A DNA stretch of 64,000 nucleotides, taken from contig CAVVVP010000004.1 of assembly GCA_963751695.1 (NCBI GenBank), positions 124,001 to 188,000 of the forward strand. The letters run 5' to 3'. The translations under genes were made by a program, and so were the position numbers. The notes beneath the pieces are model-generated. The model worked only from the letters and a program-made list of their open reading frames with translations. It was not told where the DNA came from and searched no databases. Each line of letters begins with the position of its first letter. Position 1 is the first letter of the stretch. This stretch comes from SZUA-22 sp963751695 (GTDB lineage Bacteria > Bacteroidota > Ignavibacteria > Ignavibacteriales > Melioribacteraceae). Shown here one piece after another: positions 53,046 through 61,860 of this stretch.

Positions 53046-54188
53046 ATGAATTTTAGTCTAACAGAAGAACACAAAATGATCCAGCAGATGACTCGTGAAT
53101 TTGCTGAAACAGAAATTGCCCCCTCTTCAGTAGAACGTGATAAAAATTCAGAATTTCCAACAGAAGTCATCAAAAAGATGGGTGAACTTGGTTTGATGGG
53201 TGTGATGGTGGATCCTAAATATGATGGTGCAGGAATGGACACAATCAGCTACTGCCTTGCAATGATGGAGATATCGAAAGTTGATGCATCTGTTGGAGTA
53301 ATAATGTCAGTGAATAATTCACTTGTGAACTTTGGATTAGAAAAATGGGGATCTGATTATTTAAAAGAAAAATATCTGAAACCACTCGCAAGAGGTGATA
53401 AACTTGGAGCTTTTGCACTCTCGGAACCAGAAGCGGGAAGTGATGCAACCCAGCAACGAACCACTGCCGTATTAGATGGTGAAAATTGGATTTTAAATGG
53501 GACAAAAAATTGGATAACTAATGGCAGTTCTGCAGATTATTACATCGTGATGGCTCAAACTGATAAAGAAAAAAGACATCATGGAATTACTGCATTTTTA
53601 ATTGAAAAAGGAGCAGAAGGATTCACACATGGGGCGCATGAGGATAAATTGGGTATCAGAAGCTCAGATACATGCTCACTAAATTTTACTGACTGCAAAG
53701 TACCAAAAGAAAATGTACTTTGGGAAGTTGGTAAAGGATTCAGCTTTGCAATGAATACATTGAACGGTGGTAGATTTGGGATTGCTTCTCAAGCTGTTGG
53801 GATTGCGCAAGCATCCCTTGAAGCATCAATCAAATACGCTAAAGAGAGAAAAGCATTTGGAACTGAAATTGCAAATCATCAGGCAATACAGTTTAAAGTT
53901 GCTGATATGGCTACTCAGACAGAAGCTGCAAAATTGCTGACTCTCCAAGCTGCTGGTCTGCGCGATGAGGGTAAGCCATATATAAAAGAAGCATCCATGG
54001 CAAAACTATTCTCATCAGAAGTTGCAGTCAAGAATGCTCTTGAAGCAATTCAGATTCATGGTGGATATGGTTATGTGAGAGAGTATCTAGTCGAGAGATA
54101 TTTAAGAGATGCAAAGATAACGGAGATTTACGAGGGTACATCGGAAATTCAGAGAATAATAATTGGTAGACAAGTACTTAAGGATTAA
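53046..54188 (+). CDS. Acyl-CoA dehydrogenase (short/branched-chain type)
   Basis: The 380-residue flavoenzyme makes the 2,3-double bond in acyl-CoA. FALSEPEAGSDA is the FAD-site signature near residue 126. WITNGSSADYYIVMAQT, the NGGRFGIASQAVGIAQASLEA block and the C-terminal IYEGTSEIQR with the catalytic Glu are all intact, fitting butyryl-CoA or related short-chain substrates. AGAGG precedes the ATG. No electron-transfer flavoprotein genes lie next to it. The DUF2442 gene follows at 4 bp. Confidence 0.93.
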   Translation: MNFSLTEEHKMIQQMTREFAETEIAPSSVERDKNSEFPTEVIKKMGELGLMGVMVDPKYDGAGMDTISYCLAMMEISKVDASVGVIMSVNNSLVNFGLEKWGSDYLKEKYLKPLARGDKLGAFALSEPEAGSDATQQRTTAVLDGENWILNGTKNWITNGSSADYYIVMAQTDKEKRHHGITAFLIEKGAEGFTHGAHEDKLGIRSSDTCSLNFTDCKVPKENVLWEVGKGFSFAMNTLNGGRFGIASQAVGIAQASLEASIKYAKERKAFGTEIANHQAIQFKVADMATQTEAAKLLTLQAAGLRDEGKPYIKEASMAKLFSSEVAVKNALEAIQIHGGYGYVREYLVERYLRDAKITEIYEGTSEIQRIIIGRQVLKD

Positions 54189-54192
54189 AATT

Positions 54193-54471
54193 TTGAATAA
54201 AATAATTAAATTAAAACTACTCCCAGATAGGAAACTTTTCGTAAAGTATTCTGACAATGTTGAGGGTGTAATAGATTTGAGCAAAACTTCAAATAAGAAA
54301 GTTCATAAAGAATTGGCAAGTTCGATGGAACTAAAAAAAGTTAAAATTGATGATAAAAGTGGCGATATAGTAATTAATGAAGAAATAGAGTTGTGCAAAA
54401 ATGCCACATATGGAATACTCAAATTAAGAGCGCAGATAAAATCATTTGGTATTAATTTGGATGAATCATGA
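54193..54471 (+). CDS. DUF2442-like small protein
   Basis: The roughly 92-residue protein follows the DUF2442 pattern: LKLLPDRKLFVKYSDNVEGVIDL, then KKVKIDDKSGDIVINEEIELCKNATYGIL (in parts). The function of this family is unknown; some members are linked to toxin-antitoxin loci, but no toxin is seen here. I prefer the TTG at 54193 with AGGA overlapping the previous stop. An ATG at 54163 would add ten residues from inside the acyl-CoA dehydrogenase gene. It overlaps the next gene by 4 bp (ATGA). Confidence 0.65.
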   Translation: MNKIIKLKLLPDRKLFVKYSDNVEGVIDLSKTSNKKVHKELASSMELKKVKIDDKSGDIVINEEIELCKNATYGILKLRAQIKSFGINLDES

Positions 54472-54905
54472 AGTTTATAATCATGATTATATTCTTCTCT
54501 CAAACAATATTTTGTCAGACTGATTGGTATATATGGGAGAAAGCTGAAACAAATTATGAAATTCCTTTTGCTGAAGAAAGCAATAAAGTTGATGACTCAA
54601 GCTTCGGTTCAATTATACTTTCTGGTTTGCAGAACTCCTACTCCTTTCTAATTTCGGATGTCGATGGAGATAATTGCCCTTTTCATCCAACATGTTCCTC
54701 ATTTTATATTCACTCAATCAAGGAGACTAATTTTTTTCAAGCAACATTAATGTTTGCAGACCGTTTTACAAGAGATTCAAATTTGTTCAAACGCAAAAAA
54801 CAATACCCGCGCTATATTTCCGGTAAATTTTATGATCCCACACACAATTACTATCTAATACAGGACAAAGTACAATACTATTCTCGCCAAGTAATTGTGG
54901 AATGA
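54468..54905 (+). CDS. YidD-like protein with signal peptide
   Basis: The 145-residue protein has an N-terminal signal (FIIMIIFFSQTIFC) and then a diverged YidD domain: DNCPFHPTCSSFYIHSI with Cys70 and Cys76, FFQATLMFADRFTRD, and a late KFYDPTHNYY. YidD is normally a 70-90-residue inner-membrane-associated factor that helps YidC insert proteins. Here a long N-terminal part and a signal place the domain outside the cytoplasm, so its role may differ. It starts inside the end of the DUF2442 gene and is followed by two membrane proteins with TPR-like segments that probably work with it. Confidence 0.7.
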   Translation: MKFIIMIIFFSQTIFCQTDWYIWEKAETNYEIPFAEESNKVDDSSFGSIILSGLQNSYSFLISDVDGDNCPFHPTCSSFYIHSIKETNFFQATLMFADRFTRDSNLFKRKKQYPRYISGKFYDPTHNYYLIQDKVQYYSRQVIVE

Positions 54906-54911
54906 TCTACC

Positions 54912-55796
54912 TTGGATAAAAAAAACTCAATTATTGTACTTCTATTAATCATACTATTTACATTGTCCGAAGTTCAATTATACCATGCTCAGATATTAAA
55001 TGATGATCTGTTTTCCATCAGTAACCGTAGGGCTTTTGGGGATTATCTTTTTTGCGGGCAAGATTATCTAAGAGCAATTGACGAGTATAAACAAATACTC
55101 ACACAAGTTGAAAACGATACACTAAATTACAGAATTGGGCTAAGCTATTTTTATATGGGCAATTACGATCTTGCTCTATATAGTTTTAGGAAATTGTTTA
55201 AAAGAAGTTTGTTCTCTAACGATGCCAAACTTGAATATTTACGAACAGTTTTTTATAAGAATGATTACCAAATATTTCGTGAAATTGTAAATGAAAATGA
55301 TTATGTAGTTAAAGAATATTCAAAAGAAGTGAATCAATTGTCAGTCTATTCTCATTTGCTAGATGATTCAACTTTACCAGATAAAATTGATTTCTTGAAA
55401 AGTTTTGCATCTTCTGATCAAAAAAAAGTTAAACGGTTTTACAATTGGAAGGAAGATCCTCCATATAAAAGTCCAATAAAAGGGGCAATATTATCATTCA
55501 TTATTCCTGGTCTCGGAAAAGTTTATGCTAATGAGATTGGCGATGGAATTACGGGTTTTTTACTAACGGGATTATTTACATACCTTGCAATTGATAAATT
55601 CCAGAAGGACCAAACTGCTAGTGCATGGTTATTTACTGCAGCGGCAGCTTTTTTCTATGGTGGAAATATCTACGGTTCTGCAACTGCAGTTCAAAACTAT
55701 AATGCATCTATTAAGTTCAATTTTGATAATGAGGTAAATCTTTATCTCAATGAAAGAGATCATTTTCTACCACCTCCAAAGTATTTATGCGACTAA
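54912..55796 (+). CDS. TPR protein with C-terminal membrane segments (1)
   Basis: The 294-residue protein has a signal-like start and TPR-like repeats (DYLRAIDEYKQIL, YFYMGNYDLALYSFRKL). The C-terminal hydrophobic region begins PIKGAILSFIIPGLGKVYANEIGDGITGF, followed by FLLTGLF and AWLFTAAAAFFYGGNIYGS. The PGLG-x-x-Y pattern is common in small membrane proteins of FCB bacteria encoded beside yidD. It starts at TTG. The next gene has the same layout, so they look like ancient duplicates. Function unknown; an envelope complex with the YidD-like protein is inferred. Confidence 0.6.
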   Translation: MDKKNSIIVLLLIILFTLSEVQLYHAQILNDDLFSISNRRAFGDYLFCGQDYLRAIDEYKQILTQVENDTLNYRIGLSYFYMGNYDLALYSFRKLFKRSLFSNDAKLEYLRTVFYKNDYQIFREIVNENDYVVKEYSKEVNQLSVYSHLLDDSTLPDKIDFLKSFASSDQKKVKRFYNWKEDPPYKSPIKGAILSFIIPGLGKVYANEIGDGITGFLLTGLFTYLAIDKFQKDQTASAWLFTAAAAFFYGGNIYGSATAVQNYNASIKFNFDNEVNLYLNERDHFLPPPKYLCD

Positions 55797-56626
55797 TGAG
55801 TGCTAAACATATTGCCATATCCATTCTTTTTATATCTTACAACTTAGTTGGACAAAATTTAGAAAGGCAGTTCCAGCTTGCTAATTCACTTTTCGAGCAA
55901 GAAAATTATTTTGATGCAGTAACAGAATATAAAAGACTATTGTTTTTTGATAAATCAAATAAATTTGATTACTACTCATACTTTAATATTGGACTTTCAT
56001 ACAAGTATGGCGCCAAATATGATGCTGCGATCAAACATTTCAAATTATCTGAAATGGCAGCAGCAGTCGATTCACAAAAAGTTGAATCTCAACTTCAAAT
56101 TATCAGAGTTAACATTCTCCGCAGAACCACTGATGAGGCAATATCATTGCTAAATGAACTCCAAATTCGTCCTGGCTCAAAAATTGACTCAAATACTATA
56201 TCGTATTGGCGAGGTTGGTCATTTATTATGGCAGATGAGTGGGAAACTGCTGCTGAAGAATTTAATAAGATCGATAATGTGCACCCGTTAAAAAAAATCT
56301 GCTTAGAGATCGAAGGTGATAAATATTCAGTAACATTTGCAACTCTAATTTCTTATATTTTGCCTGGCTCCGGTCAGATTTATACTGGCAACTATGTTTC
56401 TGGATTTCTCTCTCTAGGCTGGAATGTTTTATGGGGATATCTCACAATAAATGCTTTTATTACCGATAGAGTCTTTGAAGGATTGTTGATGGGTGGGCTT
56501 TTGTGGGCTAGATTCTACAGAGGAAACATACAAAATGCCCAGAAGTTTGCAATTGAGGAAAACATAAAGATATCGAACAAAGGTTATCGGTATTTGAAAA
56601 ACAATTATAGAGGAATTAAACCTTGA
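55796..56626 (+). CDS. TPR protein with C-terminal membrane segments (2)
   Basis: This protein of about 276 residues has a signal peptide, TPR-like segments (LFEQENYFDAVTEYKRLL, YKYGAKYDAAIKHFKL, MADEWETAAEEFNKI) and a hydrophobic end (ISYILPGSGQIYTGNYVSGFLSLGW). It has the same order as the preceding gene and the matching PGxGxxY motif. The ATG at 55796 overlaps the previous TAA; an ATG at 55787 is also in frame. It overlaps the ACT-domain gene by 4 bp. I do not know its function; its conserved pairing points to a shared envelope complex. Confidence 0.6.
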   Translation: MSAKHIAISILFISYNLVGQNLERQFQLANSLFEQENYFDAVTEYKRLLFFDKSNKFDYYSYFNIGLSYKYGAKYDAAIKHFKLSEMAAAVDSQKVESQLQIIRVNILRRTTDEAISLLNELQIRPGSKIDSNTISYWRGWSFIMADEWETAAEEFNKIDNVHPLKKICLEIEGDKYSVTFATLISYILPGSGQIYTGNYVSGFLSLGWNVLWGYLTINAFITDRVFEGLLMGGLLWARFYRGNIQNAQKFAIEENIKISNKGYRYLKNNYRGIKP

Positions 56627-57042
56627 GTTTCTCAGAAGAAAAAATAAGACAAGTAACATTGGAAGCGATCAGAGAGTTGGGCGAAAATGCTACTCAAGAA
56701 AACGTAAAAGAAGTTGTTGAGCGTACTATCAAAAATTTGGGTAATTCAATTCCAGAAAACCCAGGTTCATCTGATCAAGTTATTTTAACCTCTTTTGGAT
56801 TGAACAAACCTGGGGTGATCGCTGCGATAACAACTGCTCTAAGTAATGCGAATTGCGACATTAGTGATTTGAGTCAGAAACTAATGGGAGATTTTTTTAC
56901 AATGATAATGATTGTGAATTTATCGAGTTCAGAGCTTTCGATAGATCAGATTCAGAGTGAAATGAAAAAGATCTCTGAAGAAATGAAAATTAAAATAATC
57001 CTTCAGCACGAAGAAATATTTAGAGCAATGCATAGAATCTAA
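56623..57042 (+). CDS. ACT-domain protein (UPF0237 type)
   Basis: The 139-residue protein begins with a helical segment (EEKIRQVTLEAIRELG) and then an ACT domain (ILTSFGLNKPGVIAAITTALSNANCDISDLSQ), which usually binds a small ligand such as an amino acid. It starts at TTG overlapping the preceding stop, with AGAGG upstream. It is followed after 6 bp by the PFL/UPF0210 gene; the ACT + PFL pair is conserved in many bacteria, suggesting they form a functional unit of unknown role. Confidence 0.82.
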   Translation: MSFSEEKIRQVTLEAIRELGENATQENVKEVVERTIKNLGNSIPENPGSSDQVILTSFGLNKPGVIAAITTALSNANCDISDLSQKLMGDFFTMIMIVNLSSSELSIDQIQSEMKKISEEMKIKIILQHEEIFRAMHRI

Positions 57043-57048
57043 TCCAAT

Positions 57049-58410
57049 ATGAATTATAATTTTGAAGAAATATTAGAAACAATACTTATGACGGAGATCG
57101 AACATTTCGATATTCGTACGGTAACACTTGGCATCAGTTTAAGGGATTGTATTGATCGTAATGTCGAAGTTTCTAAACAGAAGATTTTTGATAAAATTCT
57201 AAAGTACGGCAGCAATCATGTTAAATATGCTGAGGAAGTCGAAGCAACATATGGTATCTCAATAGCCAATAAAAGAATTTCAATTACTCCAATTTCAATT
57301 CCGTTTGATTCATATAAAACCGAGGAATTCATTGAACTTGCAAAAATTTTGGATAAAGCTGCGGGTGAAATTGGAATCGATTATTTAGCTGGCTTTTCGG
57401 CATTAGTTCAAAAAGGGTTTACAAATGGCGAAATGGAAATGATTAACTCAATTCCATACGCCTTATCAGAAACAAAAAGAATAACATCAAGTATTAATGT
57501 AGCAAGCACTAAAGCTGGAACAAATATGGATGCAGTAAACTTGATGGCTCAAAAAATAAAACAAACCGCGGAACTTACAAAAGATAATGACTCAATTGGT
57601 TGTGCAAAACTTGTAGTCTTTGCAAATATCCCTGAGGATAATCCATTCGTTGCTGGTGCATTTCACGGAATTAGCGAACATGAAGTAGTTCTTAATGTTG
57701 GAATCAGCGGTCCTGGAGTAGTTCTCGATGCAATCAGGAATGCTGGTAATGTTGATCTTCAGCAGCTTGCAGAAGTTATAAAAAGAACAGTCTTTAAAAC
57801 TACTAGAGCAGGAGAACTACTCGGAAGGAAAGTTGCGGAGAAACACGGAATCCCCTTTGGTATTATTGACATTTCCCTTGCTCCAACCCCAGCAGAGGGT
57901 GACAGTATCGCTGATATATTAGTTGCGATGGGTTTGGAAGATGTTGGAGCCCCTGGCACAACCGCAGCACTTGCAATGCTTAATGATGCAGTTAAAAAGG
58001 CTGGATTAATGGCAAGTTCATCTGTTGGAGGAATGAGTGGTGCATTCATTCCAGTTAGTGAAGACCAAGGAATGATAAGAGCTGTTGAACGAGGAAATTT
58101 ATCGATTGAAAAATTAGAAGCCATGACTTCTGTCTGTTCAGTTGGATTAGATATGATCGCTGTGCCTGGAGATACTCCTGAATCATCCATAGCAGGTATA
58201 ATTGCAGACGAATGTGCAATTGGAGTTATAAATGATAAAACGACTTCAGTAAGAATAATTCCAGCTTTTGGTAAATCCATTGGAGACTCCGTCGATTATG
58301 GAGGGCTTTTGGGAGAGGCACCAATTATGGAAGTACGGAAAATTAGTTCGAGTAAATTTGTAGGGCGGGGTGGCAGAATTCCAGCCCCAATGAGAAGTTT
58401 AACAAATTGA
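57049..58410 (+). CDS. PFL-family protein (UPF0210/DUF711)
   Basis: The 453-residue cytoplasmic protein matches the UPF0210 family throughout: DIRTVTLGISLRDCID near the start, INVASTKAGTNMDAVNLMA, VVFANIPEDNPFVAGAFHG, FGIIDISLAPTPAEGDSIADIL and the Gly-rich VGRGGRIPAPMRSLTN end. A relation to the pyruvate formate-lyase fold has been proposed, but no reaction is established. The conserved partner is the ACT protein just upstream. Confidence is high in the family and low in the function. Confidence 0.9.
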   Translation: MNYNFEEILETILMTEIEHFDIRTVTLGISLRDCIDRNVEVSKQKIFDKILKYGSNHVKYAEEVEATYGISIANKRISITPISIPFDSYKTEEFIELAKILDKAAGEIGIDYLAGFSALVQKGFTNGEMEMINSIPYALSETKRITSSINVASTKAGTNMDAVNLMAQKIKQTAELTKDNDSIGCAKLVVFANIPEDNPFVAGAFHGISEHEVVLNVGISGPGVVLDAIRNAGNVDLQQLAEVIKRTVFKTTRAGELLGRKVAEKHGIPFGIIDISLAPTPAEGDSIADILVAMGLEDVGAPGTTAALAMLNDAVKKAGLMASSSVGGMSGAFIPVSEDQGMIRAVERGNLSIEKLEAMTSVCSVGLDMIAVPGDTPESSIAGIIADECAIGVINDKTTSVRIIPAFGKSIGDSVDYGGLLGEAPIMEVRKISSSKFVGRGGRIPAPMRSLTN

Positions 58411-58435
58411 GAAATAGTAATTTAGGAGAATAAAA

Positions 58436-59047
58436 ATGGCAATGAGTAAAGGAATGAAAATCGGCTGCGGTGTTGGTGTCGGTCTAGTTATAATTGCAAT
58501 AATCTTCATTTCATGGATTGTTGGAGTGTACAACAATCTTGTTACACTTGATGAACAAGTAACGCAGGCGTGGAGTCAAGTAGAAAATCAATATCAAAGA
58601 AGAACGGATTTGATTCCCAATTTAGTTAACACTGTTAAAGGTGTGGCAGAATTTGAAAAAGAAACATTTACTCAAGTTACCGAGGCTCGGTCAAGAGTTA
58701 ATCAAATAAATGTTAATCCAGATATGCTTAATGATCCTCAAGCATTCCAGCAATTCCAGGCAGCGCAAGATAATTTAGGAAGTGCTCTTTCCAGATTATT
58801 GGTTACAGTCGAAAAATATCCTGAGTTAAAAGCAAATGAAAATTTCTTGCAACTGCAGGCACAATTAGAAGGAACCGAAAACAGAATTTCAGTTGAACGT
58901 AGAAAATTTAATCAATCTGTTCAAGGTTATAATACCACGATCAGAAGATTTCCGGCAAACATTGTCGCCAACTTCTCAGGATTTAATGAGAAACAATACT
59001 TTAAGGCTGTCGAAGGTTCTGATGTAGCTCCACAAGTTGAGTTTTAG
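58436..59047 (+). CDS. LemA family protein
   Basis: The 203-residue protein has one N-terminal membrane segment (GVGVGLVIIAIIFISWIVGVYN) and then the LemA signature VTQAWSQVENQYQRRTDLIPNLVNTVKG. A long helical part follows, ending in ENRISVERRKFNQSVQGYN and FPANIVANFSGF. LemA proteins are membrane proteins with an extended helical domain and unclear function. The TPM-domain gene follows by 14 bp, a frequent pairing that suggests an envelope-stress or membrane-quality role. GGAG precedes the ATG. Confidence 0.92.
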   Translation: MAMSKGMKIGCGVGVGLVIIAIIFISWIVGVYNNLVTLDEQVTQAWSQVENQYQRRTDLIPNLVNTVKGVAEFEKETFTQVTEARSRVNQINVNPDMLNDPQAFQQFQAAQDNLGSALSRLLVTVEKYPELKANENFLQLQAQLEGTENRISVERRKFNQSVQGYNTTIRRFPANIVANFSGFNEKQYFKAVEGSDVAPQVEF

Positions 59048-59061
59048 AAAGGATTTAAAGG

Positions 59062-59841
59062 TTGAAAATACATAGGCAAATAAAGCGGAAATTCATTTGC
59101 GCTTCGTCTTATATAACTAGATTAATAATAGTTTTATTAATACTAGCGTCAAATGAAAATATCTATTCTCAACCTCAAATACCAAAATTGAACAAGTATG
59201 TTACTGACCAGACCAATACTCTCTCAGGAACGGAACTTAATCAGTTAAACTCAGAGCTTAAAAAATTTGATGATAAGACATCAAATCAGGTTGTGTTTTT
59301 GATGATAAGTACGTTAGATGATTATCCAATTGAAATGTATACAAGTGAAGTAGCCGAACAGAATAAAATTGGTACAAAAGAAAATGATAACGGTATACTT
59401 TTCTGTGTCGCAAAAAATGATAGAAAAATGAGAATTGAGGTTGGATATGGTCTGGAAGGTGCCTTGCCAGATGCACTCGCAAGTTCGATTATTAGAAATG
59501 AAGTCGCACCTTACTTTAAACGAGACGATTACTACTCAGGCATTGTTGCAGGTTTAAGTGCCATAGTTTCCGCAACTCTGGGAGAATATACAAGAACTGA
59601 CAATAGACAAGAAGATGATGAAGGAGGAAGATTTCCGATTGGTTATTTCATTTTCATTATTCTTATCTTAATTTTTGGAAGAGGTAAGGGAGGTGGATTT
59701 GGAAGCTTCCTGCTTCTTAGTGCTTTAGGTGGTGCTGCAAGAGGAGGTCGTAGTAGTGGTTTTGGTGGCGGTGGATTCGGTGGAGGATTCAGCGGCGGCG
59801 GTGGAAGTTTTGGTGGTGGAGGAGCCAGTGGAGGTTGGTAA
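59062..59841 (+). CDS. TPM-domain membrane protein (YgcG-like)
   Basis: The 259-residue protein has a signal peptide, a TPM domain (KYVTDQTNTLSGTELNQL near residue 45, DNGILFCVAKNDRKMRIEVGYGLEGALPDA in parts, to about 165), a membrane segment near 195-205, and a Gly/Ser/Phe-rich tail from about 210 (GGGFGGGFSGGGGSFGG). TPM domains have been linked to phosphatase activity in plant relatives and to photosystem II repair; in bacteria the role is unclear. It starts at TTG. It pairs with lemA upstream and overlaps the DUF309 gene by one base. Confidence 0.88.
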   Translation: MKIHRQIKRKFICASSYITRLIIVLLILASNENIYSQPQIPKLNKYVTDQTNTLSGTELNQLNSELKKFDDKTSNQVVFLMISTLDDYPIEMYTSEVAEQNKIGTKENDNGILFCVAKNDRKMRIEVGYGLEGALPDALASSIIRNEVAPYFKRDDYYSGIVAGLSAIVSATLGEYTRTDNRQEDDEGGRFPIGYFIFIILILIFGRGKGGGFGSFLLLSALGGAARGGRSSGFGGGGFGGGFSGGGGSFGGGGASGGW

Positions 59842-60197
59842 TGTCTCCATTGATCGTTGGTGTTGATCTTTTCAACGAAGGAGCCTATTTCGAGGCTCAT
59901 GATCATTTTGAAGACCTATGGATGGATGCTAAATATGAAGAAAAAGATTTTTATCAAGGATTAGTTCAAGTATCGGTAGGATCGTATCATTTGATTTGTG
60001 GAAATTATACTGGTTCTTTAAGTCAGTATCAGAAAGGAGTTCAAAAGCTCAACAAATACCGATTGAGAGAGAGTAAAATTAATTTGGACAAATTTTTGCA
60101 CGAAATTAATCCTTTTATAGAGAAAATTATTATGTTTAATTCAAAAAAAATTTCTAATATTGAAGTAACAAAAATTCCAAACATTGAGAAGTTTTAA
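59841..60197 (+). CDS. DUF309 family protein
   Basis: This 118-residue cytoplasmic protein has the DUF309 signature FNEGAYFEAHDHFEDLWMD near residue 10, then DFYQGLVQVSVGSYHLICGNYTGSL and a helical tail. The paired His/Glu residues in the first helix suggest a metal or small-ligand site, but no function is established. The ATG overlaps the TPM gene stop (TAATG), so translation is coupled. The gene ends before a 27-bp gap containing GGAGAG of the ferredoxin gene. Confidence 0.85.
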   Translation: MSPLIVGVDLFNEGAYFEAHDHFEDLWMDAKYEEKDFYQGLVQVSVGSYHLICGNYTGSLSQYQKGVQKLNKYRLRESKINLDKFLHEINPFIEKIIMFNSKKISNIEVTKIPNIEKF

Positions 60198-60224
60198 CAC
60201 TAATTAAAAATTAGGAGAGCTGTC

Positions 60225-60551
60225 ATGGCAATAATGATTACAGACGAATGCATCAACTGCGGAGCTTGCGAACCTGAATGTCCAAACACTGCAATTTATG
60301 AAGGTGGAGTTGAATGGGAGATGGGAACAATAACTGGTGGAGATGGAGTTGCTGCACCTTCCGGAGCCGAAGGGTTTTATTCTGATGAATTCTTTTATAT
60401 TAATCCCGATAAATGTACAGAGTGTAAAGGTTTCCATGATGAACCTCAGTGTGCTGCTGTTTGCCCTGTAGACTGCTGTATTCCTGATCCAAACCACGTA
60501 GAAACCGAAGAACAATTATTAGCCAAAAAAGATCATTTAGAAAGCTTATAA
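60225..60551 (+). CDS. 2[4Fe-4S] ferredoxin (YfhL-like)
   Basis: The 108-residue protein has two cluster-binding motifs. The first is CINCGACEPECPN near residue 9. The second is CTECKGFHDEPQCAAVCPVDC, where an eight-residue spacing inside the motif is typical of YfhL/FdxN-type ferredoxins. It carries electrons in the cytoplasm; the partner is unknown. GGAGAG precedes the ATG. A strong terminator follows 36 bp after the stop, so it ends the transcription unit. Confidence 0.93.
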   Translation: MAIMITDECINCGACEPECPNTAIYEGGVEWEMGTITGGDGVAAPSGAEGFYSDEFFYINPDKCTECKGFHDEPQCAAVCPVDCCIPDPNHVETEEQLLAKKDHLESL

Positions 60552-60587
60552 AATAGTTTACTTTATAACATTTTTGGATTAGTTTTG

Positions 60588-60620
60588 AACCCAATCTCGT
60601 TAAAGCGGGATTGGGTTTTT
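60588..60620 (+). terminator. Rho-independent terminator after the ferredoxin gene
   Basis: A 12-bp stem (AACCCAATCTCG at 60588-60599 with its complement at 60606-60617, one T-G wobble) closes a 6-base loop and runs into five T residues. Confidence 0.9.
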
Positions 60621-60652
60621 GTTTATATTTTAATATTTGTTATGAGGATAAT

Positions 60653-61498
60653 ATGCGAATTGGAGAGTATAAACTGCACTCAATAATCAGCGGCAGATTG
60701 ATGCTTGATGGTGGGGCGATGTATGGTGTTGTTCCGAAACCGTTATGGGAAAAAAATAGTCCTGCCGATGAGCGCAACCGGATTAAACTTTTGACCCGCC
60801 ATTTGTTACTTGAAAGCAAAACGAAAAAAATTCTTATTGATACTGGTTCAGGATCAAACTGGAATGAAAAATTTGAAAAAATTTATTCTATTGATGATAG
60901 TTATTCTGCAATGGAATCTTCTTTAAAATCAGTTGGATTTGATAGAGAGGATATCACTGATGTGATATTGACCCATCTTCACTTCGATCATGTTGGTGGG
61001 GCAGTAAGGTTTGAAAATGAAAAGGTTTTTCCATCATTTCCGAATGCAAAATATCATGTCCAAAAAAAACAATTTGAATGGGGATTAAATCCTAGCGAAA
61101 AGGATCGAGCAAGCTATTTTAAAGACCGTTATGAACCTTTAGCTAAAGAGGGTGTCCTCAATTTGATGGACGGAGACAAATCATTTGATGATAATATCGA
61201 GCTTCTTTTAGTCAATGGGCATACTTTTTCCCAACAAATCGTAAAGATATCAGATTCATCAAATACCTTGTTATATTGCGGCGATTTGGTTCCACTCGCT
61301 AGCCATATAAATTTGCCATTTATAATGGGATATGATCTACAACCCCTTGTTACATTAGAAGAAAAGAAAAAAATACTTCCGCTAGTAGTTGACGAAAATT
61401 GGATGCTGTTTTTCGAGCATGACCCAGAAATTACTGCGGCAACAATTAGTCGAACTGAAAAGGGTTTTGGTATCAAAGAAAGTTTTAAGGTGATTTAG
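60653..61498 (+). CDS. MBL-fold metallo-hydrolase
   Basis: The 281-residue protein has the metallo-beta-lactamase signature THLHFDHVGG near residue 110, the downstream NGHTFSQQ and YCGDLVP blocks and a late FEHDP. It resembles lactonase-like MBL proteins with long N- and C-terminal parts. I use the ATG at 60653 with GAGG seven bases upstream; an in-frame extension to 60611 would run into the terminator. Its TAG stop overlaps the GTG start of the Rieske gene by one base, so the two are coupled. The substrate is unknown. Confidence 0.85.
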   Translation: MRIGEYKLHSIISGRLMLDGGAMYGVVPKPLWEKNSPADERNRIKLLTRHLLLESKTKKILIDTGSGSNWNEKFEKIYSIDDSYSAMESSLKSVGFDREDITDVILTHLHFDHVGGAVRFENEKVFPSFPNAKYHVQKKQFEWGLNPSEKDRASYFKDRYEPLAKEGVLNLMDGDKSFDDNIELLLVNGHTFSQQIVKISDSSNTLLYCGDLVPLASHINLPFIMGYDLQPLVTLEEKKKILPLVVDENWMLFFEHDPEITAATISRTEKGFGIKESFKVI

Positions 61499-61842
61499 TG
61501 AAAGATGATTTAGCTGGATTTGAAAAAGTATGTAAAGTTGATGAACTGCATGAGAGAATTGGTAAAAGATTTTCAGTAAATGATGTTGATGTTGCGGTTT
61601 TCAAATCAGATGGAAAAGTTTATGCACTTAACAATATTTGTCCACATCAGCATGCTTCAATTATGTATGACGGATTTGTGGAAAATGGTTTTGTTATATG
61701 TCCGGCACATGGGTGGGAGTTCAATTTACAGACCGGAAAAATGCACACTGGAGGGAGCGGTTTAGATACATATGAAGTAAAAATTATTAACAATGATGTT
61801 TATATAAAAGCTTATGAAAACAAAATAAACTGGGATTTTTAA
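61498..61842 (+). CDS. Rieske [2Fe-2S] domain protein
   Basis: The 114-residue single-domain protein has both cluster motifs: CPHQH (Cys48, His50) and CPAHGW (Cys68, His71). It resembles the ferredoxin components of dioxygenases and the small subunit of nitrite reductase. It starts at GTG overlapping the MBL gene stop. No oxygenase gene lies nearby, so it may serve as an electron carrier for the MBL-linked or another system. No membrane segment is present. Confidence 0.9.
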   Translation: MKDDLAGFEKVCKVDELHERIGKRFSVNDVDVAVFKSDGKVYALNNICPHQHASIMYDGFVENGFVICPAHGWEFNLQTGKMHTGGSGLDTYEVKIINNDVYIKAYENKINWDF

Positions 61843-61860
61843 TTCTTATTTTTTTCACTA

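Noticed and set aside
57759..58280. Long minus-strand open frame inside the PFL gene
   Set aside because: It is a shadow frame of a well-supported conserved gene with no family match.
59643..59906. Proline-rich minus-strand open frame opposite the TPM gene tail
   Set aside because: It is the mirror of the Gly-rich coding repeat and has no ribosome binding site or independent support.
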